Assembly: GCA_023439505.1 (NCBI GenBank)
Contig: JAEXNR010000005.1
Location: 62,001 to 126,000 of the forward strand
Direction: 5' to 3'
Length of the DNA: 64,000 bases
From: Bacillota bacterium
GTDB taxonomy: Bacteria > Bacillota > Clostridia > Lachnospirales > Lachnospiraceae
The position numbers and the translations under genes were made by a program. The notes under the pieces are model-generated. The model did not search any database, was not told the origin of the DNA, and saw only the letters and a list, made by a program, of their open reading frames with translations. Of this stretch, positions 35,147 to 41,983 are shown piece after piece (position 1 is the stretch's first letter; every line of letters begins with the position of its first letter).

Positions 35147-35175
35147 TTGACAAATACAATTTTGGACGTTATACT
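35147..35175 (+). promoter_or_regulatory. Promoter of amtB-PII gene
   Basis: TTGACA (35147-35152), 17 bases, TATACT (35170-35175): near-consensus sigma-A promoter about 150 bases before the gene. Confidence 0.7.
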
Positions 35176-35196
35176 TTCAAAATATAAGTAATAGCG

Positions 35197-35232
35197 AAGG
35201 CGCAGTAGATAACACTACCGCGCCTTGTTTAT
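35197..35232 (+). terminator. Leader terminator upstream of amtB
   Basis: AAGGCGCAGTAG (35197-35208) pairs with CTACCGCGCCTT (35215-35226) apart from one A-C mismatch; the loop is ATAACA and GTTTATTATTTT follows. It begins only about 15 bases after the expected transcription start and before any gene, so read-through must occur for amtB expression. Confidence 0.65.
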
Positions 35233-35327
35233 TATTTTAATTTTTTACACAAAGACGTGTAACATATGAGGGATTTTACTTCATTTTGTTAACACGTTAT
35301 TTTTATTTTATAATAGGAGGGAAAAGT

Positions 35328-37025
35328 ATGGATTATTCAGCATCATTGAACACGATTTGGGTTTTAATTGCGGCAGCGCTTGTATTCTTAATGCAGGCAG
35401 GCTTCGCAATGGTAGAAACAGGATTTACGCGAGCAAAAAATGCAGGTAACATCATTATGAAAAACCTGATGGATTTTGCATTGGGAACACCCGTCTATTG
35501 GTTAATCGGATTTGGTATCATGTATGGCGCAGGTAATGGTTTTATTGGTATTTTTGATCCTATGGTAAAGTCAGGGGATTATGCTTTACCGGATGGTATT
35601 TCCTTAATGACATTCTTGATTTTCCAGACAGTTTTTGCTGCGACGGCTGCGACTATCGTATCAGGAGCTATGGCAGAGAGAACTAAATTCTCAGCATATT
35701 GTATTTATAGCGTGGTAATCAGTGCAATTATTTATCCTGTATCCGGTCACTGGATCTGGGGCGGTGGCTGGCTGGCTGAAAGAGGCTTCCATGATTTTGC
35801 CGGTTCCACAGCAGTTCATATGGTCGGTGGTGTATGTGCTCTGATTGGAGCAAAAATATTAGGACCCCGTATCGGAAAGTATGATAAGAACGGCAAACCA
35901 AAGGCAATACCTGGTCACAGCATAACACTTGGTGCGCTTGGTGTATTCATCCTCTGGTTTGGATGGTTTGGATTTAATCCTGGTTCCACATTGTCAGCGA
36001 CAGGTGACGCAGTGGAGTCCATGGGCAAAATATTTGTAACAACAAATATGGCTGCCGCAACTGCATCCATTGCAGTTATGATTATCACTTGGATCCGTTA
36101 CAAAAAACCCGACGTATCCATGACCTTAAATGGCTCCCTGGCAGGACTTGTAGCAATTACAGCAGGCTGTGATGCGGTATCTCCCGAGGGTGCTGCAATT
36201 ATCGGAATTATTGCAGGCTTTGCAGTTGTGTTCGGTATTGAATTTATTGACAAAGTACTTAAGATTGATGATCCGGTTGGAGCAGTCGGTGTTCACGGTA
36301 TCTGTGGTGCGTTAGGAACCTTATGTGTAGGTTTGTTTGCAACTGACGGCGGCTTATTCTACGGAGGCGGCGCGAGTATGTTGCTCACACAGTTCATCGG
36401 AGTAGTATCTGTAGCAGCATGGGTAGCAGTAGCAATTAGTATCACATTCTTCGTTATTAAGAAAACTGTTGGTTTGAGAGTTTCCAAAGAAGAAGAAATC
36501 ACTGGTCTTGATGTACATGAGCATGGTTTGGTAAGTGCATATGCAGACTTTATGCCAGTTGTAAATATTTCAACAGAAGTAGTGGGAACATCAGTAGGGA
36601 CAAAATCAATTTCAGAATCTGTTCCTGTAACCAAAGTAACAGTTGAAAAAGAAGGCAGTGCTGGTCCTAAATTAACGAAGGTTGAAATTATCACAAGACA
36701 AAGTAAGTTTGAAGCGTTAAAACAGGCAATGAATGCTATCGGAGTTACCGGTATGACGGTGACCAATGTACTTGGATGTGGTGTTCAAAAGGGTGCGACA
36801 GAATATTACCGTGGTGTACCGATGGAAATGAACTTATTACCAAAGGTTCAGGTAGAAATCGTTGTAAGTAAAGTTCCGGTTCAGACAGTCATTGATGAAG
36901 CAAGAAAAGCACTTTATACCGGCAATATCGGCGATGGTAAGATCTTCGTTTACGATGTTGAAAATGCAGTAAAGGTTCGTACCGGTGAAAGTGGATATGA
37001 TGCTTTACAGGGCGATGATGATTAA
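35328..37025 (+). CDS. amtB-glnB: Ammonium transporter fused to PII signal protein
   Basis: A 565-residue fusion. Residues 1-405 are an Amt channel with 11 helices and the twin pore histidines (STAVHMVGG and VGVHGICGALG). A linker of about 50 residues leads to a complete PII domain (about 455-565) with T-loop Tyr in ATEYYRGVPMEMNLLPK and the nucleotide loop TGNIGDGKIFVYDVENAVKVRTGE. PII normally docks on AmtB to close it under nitrogen excess; fusion makes the regulator a permanent part of the channel. AGGAGG lies before the ATG at 35328. The position just after nif ties it to nitrogen supply. Confidence 0.92.
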   Translation: MDYSASLNTIWVLIAAALVFLMQAGFAMVETGFTRAKNAGNIIMKNLMDFALGTPVYWLIGFGIMYGAGNGFIGIFDPMVKSGDYALPDGISLMTFLIFQTVFAATAATIVSGAMAERTKFSAYCIYSVVISAIIYPVSGHWIWGGGWLAERGFHDFAGSTAVHMVGGVCALIGAKILGPRIGKYDKNGKPKAIPGHSITLGALGVFILWFGWFGFNPGSTLSATGDAVESMGKIFVTTNMAAATASIAVMIITWIRYKKPDVSMTLNGSLAGLVAITAGCDAVSPEGAAIIGIIAGFAVVFGIEFIDKVLKIDDPVGAVGVHGICGALGTLCVGLFATDGGLFYGGGASMLLTQFIGVVSVAAWVAVAISITFFVIKKTVGLRVSKEEEITGLDVHEHGLVSAYADFMPVVNISTEVVGTSVGTKSISESVPVTKVTVEKEGSAGPKLTKVEIITRQSKFEALKQAMNAIGVTGMTVTNVLGCGVQKGATEYYRGVPMEMNLLPKVQVEIVVSKVPVQTVIDEARKALYTGNIGDGKIFVYDVENAVKVRTGESGYDALQGDDD

Positions 37026-37067
37026 TTAATCTTAGCTTGTTAACATTCTCTAATATAATAAATCCTT

Positions 37068-37109
37068 ATCAGGGCTTGCGTTTTGAAATTTCAGATCGCA
37101 AGCCCTGAT
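37068..37109 (+). terminator. Hairpin after amtB-PII gene
   Basis: ATCAGGGCTTGCG pairs perfectly with CGCAAGCCCTGAT (13 bp). The downstream sequence tgtgcttatatttt is only modestly U-rich, but the place is right for a terminator. Confidence 0.65.
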
Positions 37110-37200
37110 TGTGCTTATATTTTACGAAGTTCAAAGTATATCCACCCTTTGCCGGGCATATGATATGATATGTAAATGCCATGATACAAAGGGGGTGTAT

Positions 37201-37917
37201 ATGGTCGTGTATCAGATCATCGCTGTTGAGAAACTGTTACAGCAGGATATGTATTATAAAAATAAAATCATAATGAAATATACCATAAAATATCCTGAAT
37301 TAAGTTCTGACTCCTGTCAGGGACTATTGAATAAGTTAAATTCCCTGTACCGGATTAAAGCACTTATGTATGAAAGATCGAACATCATGAATTTATATCA
37401 GATGGCAATTGTGGAATTTGAATATGCAGCAGAGAATAAAGTTCCTTTTCATCCCTTTGAAGCAAATGCAGATTTTGTAATAACATATAACCAAAATCTT
37501 ACACTCAGTCTATATTTTGATCAATACGAATATGCAGGAGGTGCTCACGGGTTAATCTATCGGTGTTCGGATACATGGGATGTAAAGAAAGGTAAGAAAA
37601 TAGAATTGAACGAATTGCTTCCTGCCAGAAAATACTTTAAAGAATATATGATACAGAACATACTGCAGTATATGGATTATGCCGCAATACAGGAAGAATA
37701 TCCTTATTTTAATGATTACTATAACTTAGTGCGTAAATATTTTAAGAAAAATCAGTTTTATCTTACAATAGATGGAATTATCCAATATTATCAACAATAT
37801 GAAATAGCGCCTTATTCTTTTGGAATTCCTACCTTCCTGGTCCTTTTCTCTTCGGAAGGAGCAGTGGAACCAAAGATTTCTATTCCTATAAAAATCGAAA
37901 TGAAAGGAAAACATTAA
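37201..37917 (+). CDS. DUF3298/DUF4163-like protein
   Basis: A 238-residue protein without an obvious signal peptide. The pattern YDQ..YAGGAHG (FDQYEYAGGAHGLIYRCSDTWDVKKG) followed by LNELLPARKYFKEYM, and a C-terminal LTIDGIIQYYQQYEIAPYSFG segment, is typical of DUF3298-type proteins (RsiV-like outer domains that in some cases bind lysozyme). No membrane anchor is seen here. AAAGGGGG is six bases upstream of the ATG at 37201. Function unknown. Confidence 0.72.
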   Translation: MVVYQIIAVEKLLQQDMYYKNKIIMKYTIKYPELSSDSCQGLLNKLNSLYRIKALMYERSNIMNLYQMAIVEFEYAAENKVPFHPFEANADFVITYNQNLTLSLYFDQYEYAGGAHGLIYRCSDTWDVKKGKKIELNELLPARKYFKEYMIQNILQYMDYAAIQEEYPYFNDYYNLVRKYFKKNQFYLTIDGIIQYYQQYEIAPYSFGIPTFLVLFSSEGAVEPKISIPIKIEMKGKH

Positions 37918-37926
37918 CATTACCGA

Positions 37927-37996
37927 GATAAGATTTCGAACCGATAAAGTATTTCGGACCGATAAAGGATTTCGGACCGATAAAGGATTTCGGACC
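37927..37996. repeat. Tandem 18-bp repeat array
   Basis: The 18-base unit gataaaggatttcggacc occurs three times in a row (37943-37996, first copy one base different) after a 16-base variant (37927-37942). The array follows the DUF3298 gene. Confidence 0.85.
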
Positions 37997-38038
37997 GAGA
38001 CTGGAATTTGGAGATGAAAAGTGGACGGATATAAAACT

Positions 38039-38085
38039 ACGGTGTCCGGTAACGACAGGAATACTGCTTCGTTACCGGACACCGT
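38039..38085. terminator. Perfect 17-bp hairpin between convergent genes
   Basis: Arms 38039-38055 and 38069-38085 are exact reverse complements (ACGGTGTCCGGTAACGA) around a 13-base loop. It lies between the DUF3298 gene and the convergent small-protein gene, with no strong U-run. Confidence 0.55.
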
Positions 38086-38141
38086 TATTCGTGCACCCGG
38101 CGGGCGCACGTTCCAATGGCACCTGAACTTATTGTGTTATA

Positions 38142-38306
38142 TTATTCCCCGCCCGGGCCACTTCGACCCGGTTCATGGTCAGGAACCTGTGCATGGGTAT
38201 TTTTCATAGAGTTCTTAGATTGTCCGCTTGAGGTTGTATTACTGGTTGAATTCATACTTTTATTACTGGAACTGTTTTTGAAATTATTATTCTTATTTTT
38301 TGCCAT
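38142..38306 (-). CDS. Small Asn/Ser-rich protein, possibly spore-associated
   Basis: A 54-residue hydrophilic protein rich in Asn, Ser and Lys (MAKNKNNNFKNSSSNKS...) with a Pro/Gly-rich end. AAGGAGA lies nine bases before the ATG at 38306; a longer frame upstream to 38342 lacks support. The composition recalls gamma-type small acid-soluble spore proteins, but the length and repeats do not prove it. A sigma-G-like promoter may lie upstream (TGTATA, 17 bases, AATAATA on the minus strand, about 38332-38361). Confidence 0.6.
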   Translation of the reverse strand: MAKNKNNNFKNSSSNKSMNSTSNTTSSGQSKNSMKNTHAQVPDHEPGRSGPGGE

Positions 38307-38331
38307 AAAATATCTCCTTTCAAAAATAATC

Positions 38332-38361
38332 AACAGAAACATTTATATTATTTCATGAATA
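38332..38361 (-). promoter_or_regulatory. Candidate sigma-G-like promoter of small Asn/Ser-rich protein
   Basis: On the minus strand TGTATA is followed after 17 bases by AATAATA, differing from the sigma-G -10 (CATAATA) only in the first base, about 25 bases before the Shine-Dalgarno region. Confidence 0.35.
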
Positions 38362-38391
38362 GGAGATATTATACAAATGATAGGGAGAAAA

Positions 38392-39486
38392 CTATGGAGC
38401 CAGAGTGATTTCACCCATTTTTAACTTATCAAGCGCTTTTTCATTGGTGGTGGTGGTATATTTCTTCAGGATTTCATCTTCATAATACTGATCAAAGGCG
38501 TCATTTTCTGCAGAAGTGATGGCATCCTTTACAGCATTGTCATAGCTTTCAGAAGAGTTGTTATTTATCATTCGTACCACATAATAACCTTTCTCATCTT
38601 CAAATATCTGACTGATCGCATTATTGTCTAAGGTCTTCATCTTGTTTTTAAACTCATCCGTGAAAGTAGTTGACTTTGATGTGAAATTTCCGTCCTTCGT
38701 ATAGGTTAATTCCTTTTCATCCTCAGAAACTAAGGTTGACCAATCCTTGGTAGCAGGCGCCTTGTCATAAGCAGCTTTGATCTTATCATATGCTTTTTGC
38801 TTGTCCTCATCACTCATGGTTACCTGATTCCCGTCATCATCCTCAGTATTGGTAGAAATATAAAGATATTCTATATCGTACTGTTTATACTCATCATAGT
38901 TGATTCCATCTTTTATTTTTGCATCGTCAACATCCAGAGTATCAATTACACTATCGCGATAACTGTTGGCGGTAGTAATTCTTGTAATAACGTCGGTTAA
39001 ATATTTCTTTGTAAAATTATTTTTTCTGATCACGGATTCTTTTAACTGTCCGTTTAACTGATCCTGCACATTCGATGTTATGGTTTTCTTTTCGTCGTCC
39101 GTTAAGCTAAAGTTATTTGCCATAGCTTCTTTATAAAGAACCTCACTGCTGATTGCGGAAGAAATAGCTCCGTCCTTGGCAGTATCCCGAAGGGTTGTCC
39201 CCTTAGATTCATCCATCACCATATCCCAGCTTGTACCGCCCAGTAACTGATTGTAATAATCATACTGTGCTTCAGTATTATAGATATAATAACTTAAATC
39301 TCTTAACCTGTATTTTTGGCCATTGATTGTAAGAAGGACAGGCTGATACAGTTGCTCAATCAGGATTCCTGCTACCAATAACACAATGACTACAATACCG
39401 GTAATTAACCAGACCATAGGCGTTATCGGACTCTTCTTTTCCGGTTTTCTAGATGCCAGCTTTATTTCTTTTTTCGCGCTATTCAC
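38392..39486 (-). CDS. Membrane-anchored SurA/PrsA-like foldase
   Basis: A 364-residue protein with a short basic N-terminus, one membrane helix (about residues 24-46) and an outer part that resembles PrsA/SurA foldases: a helical SurA-N-like region (about 85-190) and a PPIC-like region (about 205-310, DIEYLYISTNTEDDDG ... IFEDEKGYYVVRMINN). It probably helps fold exported proteins. The start is GTG at 39486 with GGGAGGT upstream. It lacks the lipobox of PrsA and is anchored by the helix instead. Confidence 0.8.
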   Translation of the reverse strand: MNSAKKEIKLASRKPEKKSPITPMVWLITGIVVIVLLVAGILIEQLYQPVLLTINGQKYRLRDLSYYIYNTEAQYDYYNQLLGGTSWDMVMDESKGTTLRDTAKDGAISSAISSEVLYKEAMANNFSLTDDEKKTITSNVQDQLNGQLKESVIRKNNFTKKYLTDVITRITTANSYRDSVIDTLDVDDAKIKDGINYDEYKQYDIEYLYISTNTEDDDGNQVTMSDEDKQKAYDKIKAAYDKAPATKDWSTLVSEDEKELTYTKDGNFTSKSTTFTDEFKNKMKTLDNNAISQIFEDEKGYYVVRMINNNSSESYDNAVKDAITSAENDAFDQYYEDEILKKYTTTTNEKALDKLKMGEITLAP

Positions 39487-39695
39487 TCTTTGCTACCTCC
39501 CATTGATACTAATATTTTTAATTCTATACATTTCTCGGAATAAGTCAATTCTTTTCACAAAATATCCATAATTAAAAGCTATTGTAACCAAAAGGCTAAA
39601 ACCTATGTCATATATTGAGAATAATATAAAAATCCGTATCATTAGATCGAACAGCTTGAAATAATTATGGGAAATGGGTTAATATATTTAGGGAA

Positions 39696-39723
39696 TTGAA
39701 ATTTTGTAAATTTATGTTATACT
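39696..39723 (+). promoter_or_regulatory. Promoter of MoxR operon
   Basis: TTGAAA (39696-39701), 16 bases, TATACT (39718-39723), 34 bases before the MoxR start. Confidence 0.55.
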
Positions 39724-39756
39724 ATACAAATAATTTGTATGTGAGAAAGGGCGTTT

Positions 39757-40716
39757 ATGATGACACCGTATCATGGAAAAGCGGTCCAGATAATGGATGA
39801 AGTGAATAAAGTAGTTATAGGAAAAAGGGTAATCATCGGTAAGGTACTGACTGCCATACTGGCAAAAGGGCATATTCTTCTGGAGGATCACCCCGGTGTC
39901 GGAAAGACGACTCTAGCGCTGGCATTTTCTAAGGCAATGAATTTGGAACATCACCGGCTGCAGTTTACCCCGGATGTTTTGCCGACGGATGTTGTCGGTT
40001 TTCATTTGCTTGGCAGGGACGGAGAGAATGACCAGTATAAACCGGGCACCATCATCTGCAATCTTTTCCTGGCAGATGAAATTAACAGGACTTCATCTAA
40101 AACCCAGTCCGCATTGCTGCAGGTCATGGAGGAAGGTAAGGTAACGGTAGACAGTATTACAAAAGAGGTGCCAAAACCTTTTATTGTAATTGCGACGCAA
40201 AACCCCTTAGGTTCTGTCGGCACGCAGATGCTGCCTGAGTCCCAGCTGGACCGTTTCATGGTGAGATTATCCATGGGATATCCTGATATCAGGAGTGAGA
40301 TTGGGATATTAAAAGAACGACAAAACATCAATCCTTTGGAAAAGGTGGAACGTATCGTTGAGAAGGAAGATATCCTCATTATGCAAAACATTGTGGAGGA
40401 TATTTATATCCATGATTCCATTTATGAATATATTACACTGTTAGTACAGCAGACCCGGGAAAATCCGCTGATTGAACTGGGGGTCAGTCCCAGGGGGTCT
40501 CTGGCACTGATGAATATGGTGAAAGCCACTGCATTCTTAAGCCGCAGAGATTATGTGGTTCCTTCCGATGTCCAATATGTTTTTAAAGATGTGGCTGCGC
40601 ACCGGATGATTCTGAAATCTAAGGCCAGAATGAACAATATTACAGTGGACAACCTGTTGGATGACATTTTACGTATTGTGAAAGCACCCAGAATTATTGC
40701 AAAGGAAGCAAGATAA
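39757..40716 (+). CDS. MoxR family AAA+ ATPase
   Basis: A 319-residue AAA+ protein with Walker A HPGVGKTTLA (about residues 47-56), Walker B LADEINRTSSKTQSALLQVMEE and sensor 1 IATQNP. MoxR ATPases act as chaperones for protein complex assembly and are typically encoded with DUF58 and transglutaminase proteins, as here. It is the first gene of a three-gene operon, 18 bases before the DUF58 gene. Confidence 0.92.
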   Translation: MMTPYHGKAVQIMDEVNKVVIGKRVIIGKVLTAILAKGHILLEDHPGVGKTTLALAFSKAMNLEHHRLQFTPDVLPTDVVGFHLLGRDGENDQYKPGTIICNLFLADEINRTSSKTQSALLQVMEEGKVTVDSITKEVPKPFIVIATQNPLGSVGTQMLPESQLDRFMVRLSMGYPDIRSEIGILKERQNINPLEKVERIVEKEDILIMQNIVEDIYIHDSIYEYITLLVQQTRENPLIELGVSPRGSLALMNMVKATAFLSRRDYVVPSDVQYVFKDVAAHRMILKSKARMNNITVDNLLDDILRIVKAPRIIAKEAR

Positions 40717-40734
40717 GAAAGTAACAGGTGAAGT

Positions 40735-41967
40735 ATGATAAGAAATAAATTGAAATATTTGATCTTTTTATCTGCTGTGGGGGTATTGTCAGTCCTCTAT
40801 AATGAGTATATGATGGGGATTTTATTTCTGACAATTATCGTGATTCCCTTTGCTCTTTTTGCGATTCTTTTTTATACAAGTAAAAAAATCTCAGGTACGC
40901 TTTCTACTGTCATGCATGTGGCAAACAAGGGCGAACTTCTTCCGGTTTCGGTCATGCTGTATAATCCTACCATATTTCCTGTATCCAATCTTACCATCTA
41001 TGTCACTTATAAGAACTCATTTTCTGTTAAGAGCTATAAAAAGGAACTTGCGGTTAATATTGACCGCAGAACAAAATCCAATGTAATTTGCAATTTGCAG
41101 TCAGATTGCGCGGGTAATCTGGAGATTACCTTGAATGGCATCCGTAACTATGATTTTATCAAACTATTTTCTTTAAAAAAGAAAATGAATCAGAAAATAA
41201 CCATTGCAGTATTACCGGATTTATATGAGCTTGCACAGCAGGATATCAGGTTTCAGGATACAACGCTTTCTGATAGCGAATATTTTTCCCAGTCCAAAAG
41301 CGGTGATGATCCTTCGGAGGTTTTTGCCATCAGGGAATACAGGGAAGGGGATAAACCGCAGCGCATTCATTGGAAGCTTAGCAGAAAGTATGATCAGATT
41401 ATGATAAAAGAATTCTCTAAGCCGGTGGATTGTTCCTTTCTGATTTTTCTTCATTTAACTGCATTAAAAACAAGGGACTCGCTAAGAACAATCGATTCAT
41501 TGATCGAGGCGGCATTTTCTTTGTCCCATACGCTGCAATTAAAGGGGCAGATGCACTATATGGCCTGGTATGAGAGAGAAAACAATTGCTGCCAAAGAAT
41601 ACAGATTGCCCAGGAGAAGGACATGTTTGAAGCATTAGACGGGGTAATGCAGTCTCACCCGTGTAACAATGGGACAGATGTGATAGCTGCCTATCTGGCC
41701 CAGTTTCCCAGGGAATGTTACACGGATGTTATCCTGTTTACAGATGAGGCGGGATATCGCCAGCTGGATTGTGTGGATCAGTTAGCTGCGGGACGAAAGC
41801 AATTAATTCTGGTACAGAATACCATGAGTGCATATGAAGATGAAGAAGATAAAATTCTTCGGGAAATCCCGAAGGAAATCAGGGAAAGATCTGCCGAACT
41901 TGGCATCAAGCTGTTTTGTGTGGGAACAGGTAATGTAAAAGAAGATATGTTGGAATTTGAACTGTAA
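40735..41967 (+). CDS. DUF58 domain protein
   Basis: A 410-residue protein with two N-terminal membrane helices (residues 7-50) and a DUF58 segment marked by SGDDPSEVFAIREYREGD, then KPQRIHWKLSRK (about residues 195-225). The C-terminal part has a von Willebrand A-like character. The family accompanies MoxR ATPases; its biochemical role is not established. It sits between the MoxR and transglutaminase genes. Confidence 0.88.
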   Translation: MIRNKLKYLIFLSAVGVLSVLYNEYMMGILFLTIIVIPFALFAILFYTSKKISGTLSTVMHVANKGELLPVSVMLYNPTIFPVSNLTIYVTYKNSFSVKSYKKELAVNIDRRTKSNVICNLQSDCAGNLEITLNGIRNYDFIKLFSLKKKMNQKITIAVLPDLYELAQQDIRFQDTTLSDSEYFSQSKSGDDPSEVFAIREYREGDKPQRIHWKLSRKYDQIMIKEFSKPVDCSFLIFLHLTALKTRDSLRTIDSLIEAAFSLSHTLQLKGQMHYMAWYERENNCCQRIQIAQEKDMFEALDGVMQSHPCNNGTDVIAAYLAQFPRECYTDVILFTDEAGYRQLDCVDQLAAGRKQLILVQNTMSAYEDEEDKILREIPKEIRERSAELGIKLFCVGTGNVKEDMLEFEL

Positions 41968-41983
41968 CAGGAATGGTGGAACG

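Larger units (their letters stand above)
34969..35327. other. 359-base spacer between nifV-alpha and amtB
   Basis: No gene is seen. A small hairpin (ACTTAAT/ATTAAGT, 34980-34996) lies just after nifV-alpha but lacks a U-run. A strong promoter (35147-35175) and a leader terminator (35197-35232) precede amtB. Confidence 0.6.

Noticed and set aside
35286..35320. TTGTTA-17-TATAAT as an amtB promoter
   Set aside because: The -10 at 35309-35314 abuts the Shine-Dalgarno AGGAGG, so a transcript would start after the ribosome binding site.
37927..37996. Possible CRISPR array
   Set aside because: The repeats are 18 bases and directly contiguous, with no spacers and no cas genes nearby.
37726..38109. 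Minus-strand frame with repeated SVRNPL motif
   Set aside because: The repeat is only the translation of the 18-bp DNA array; the frame overlaps the end of the DUF3298 gene and has no start signal.
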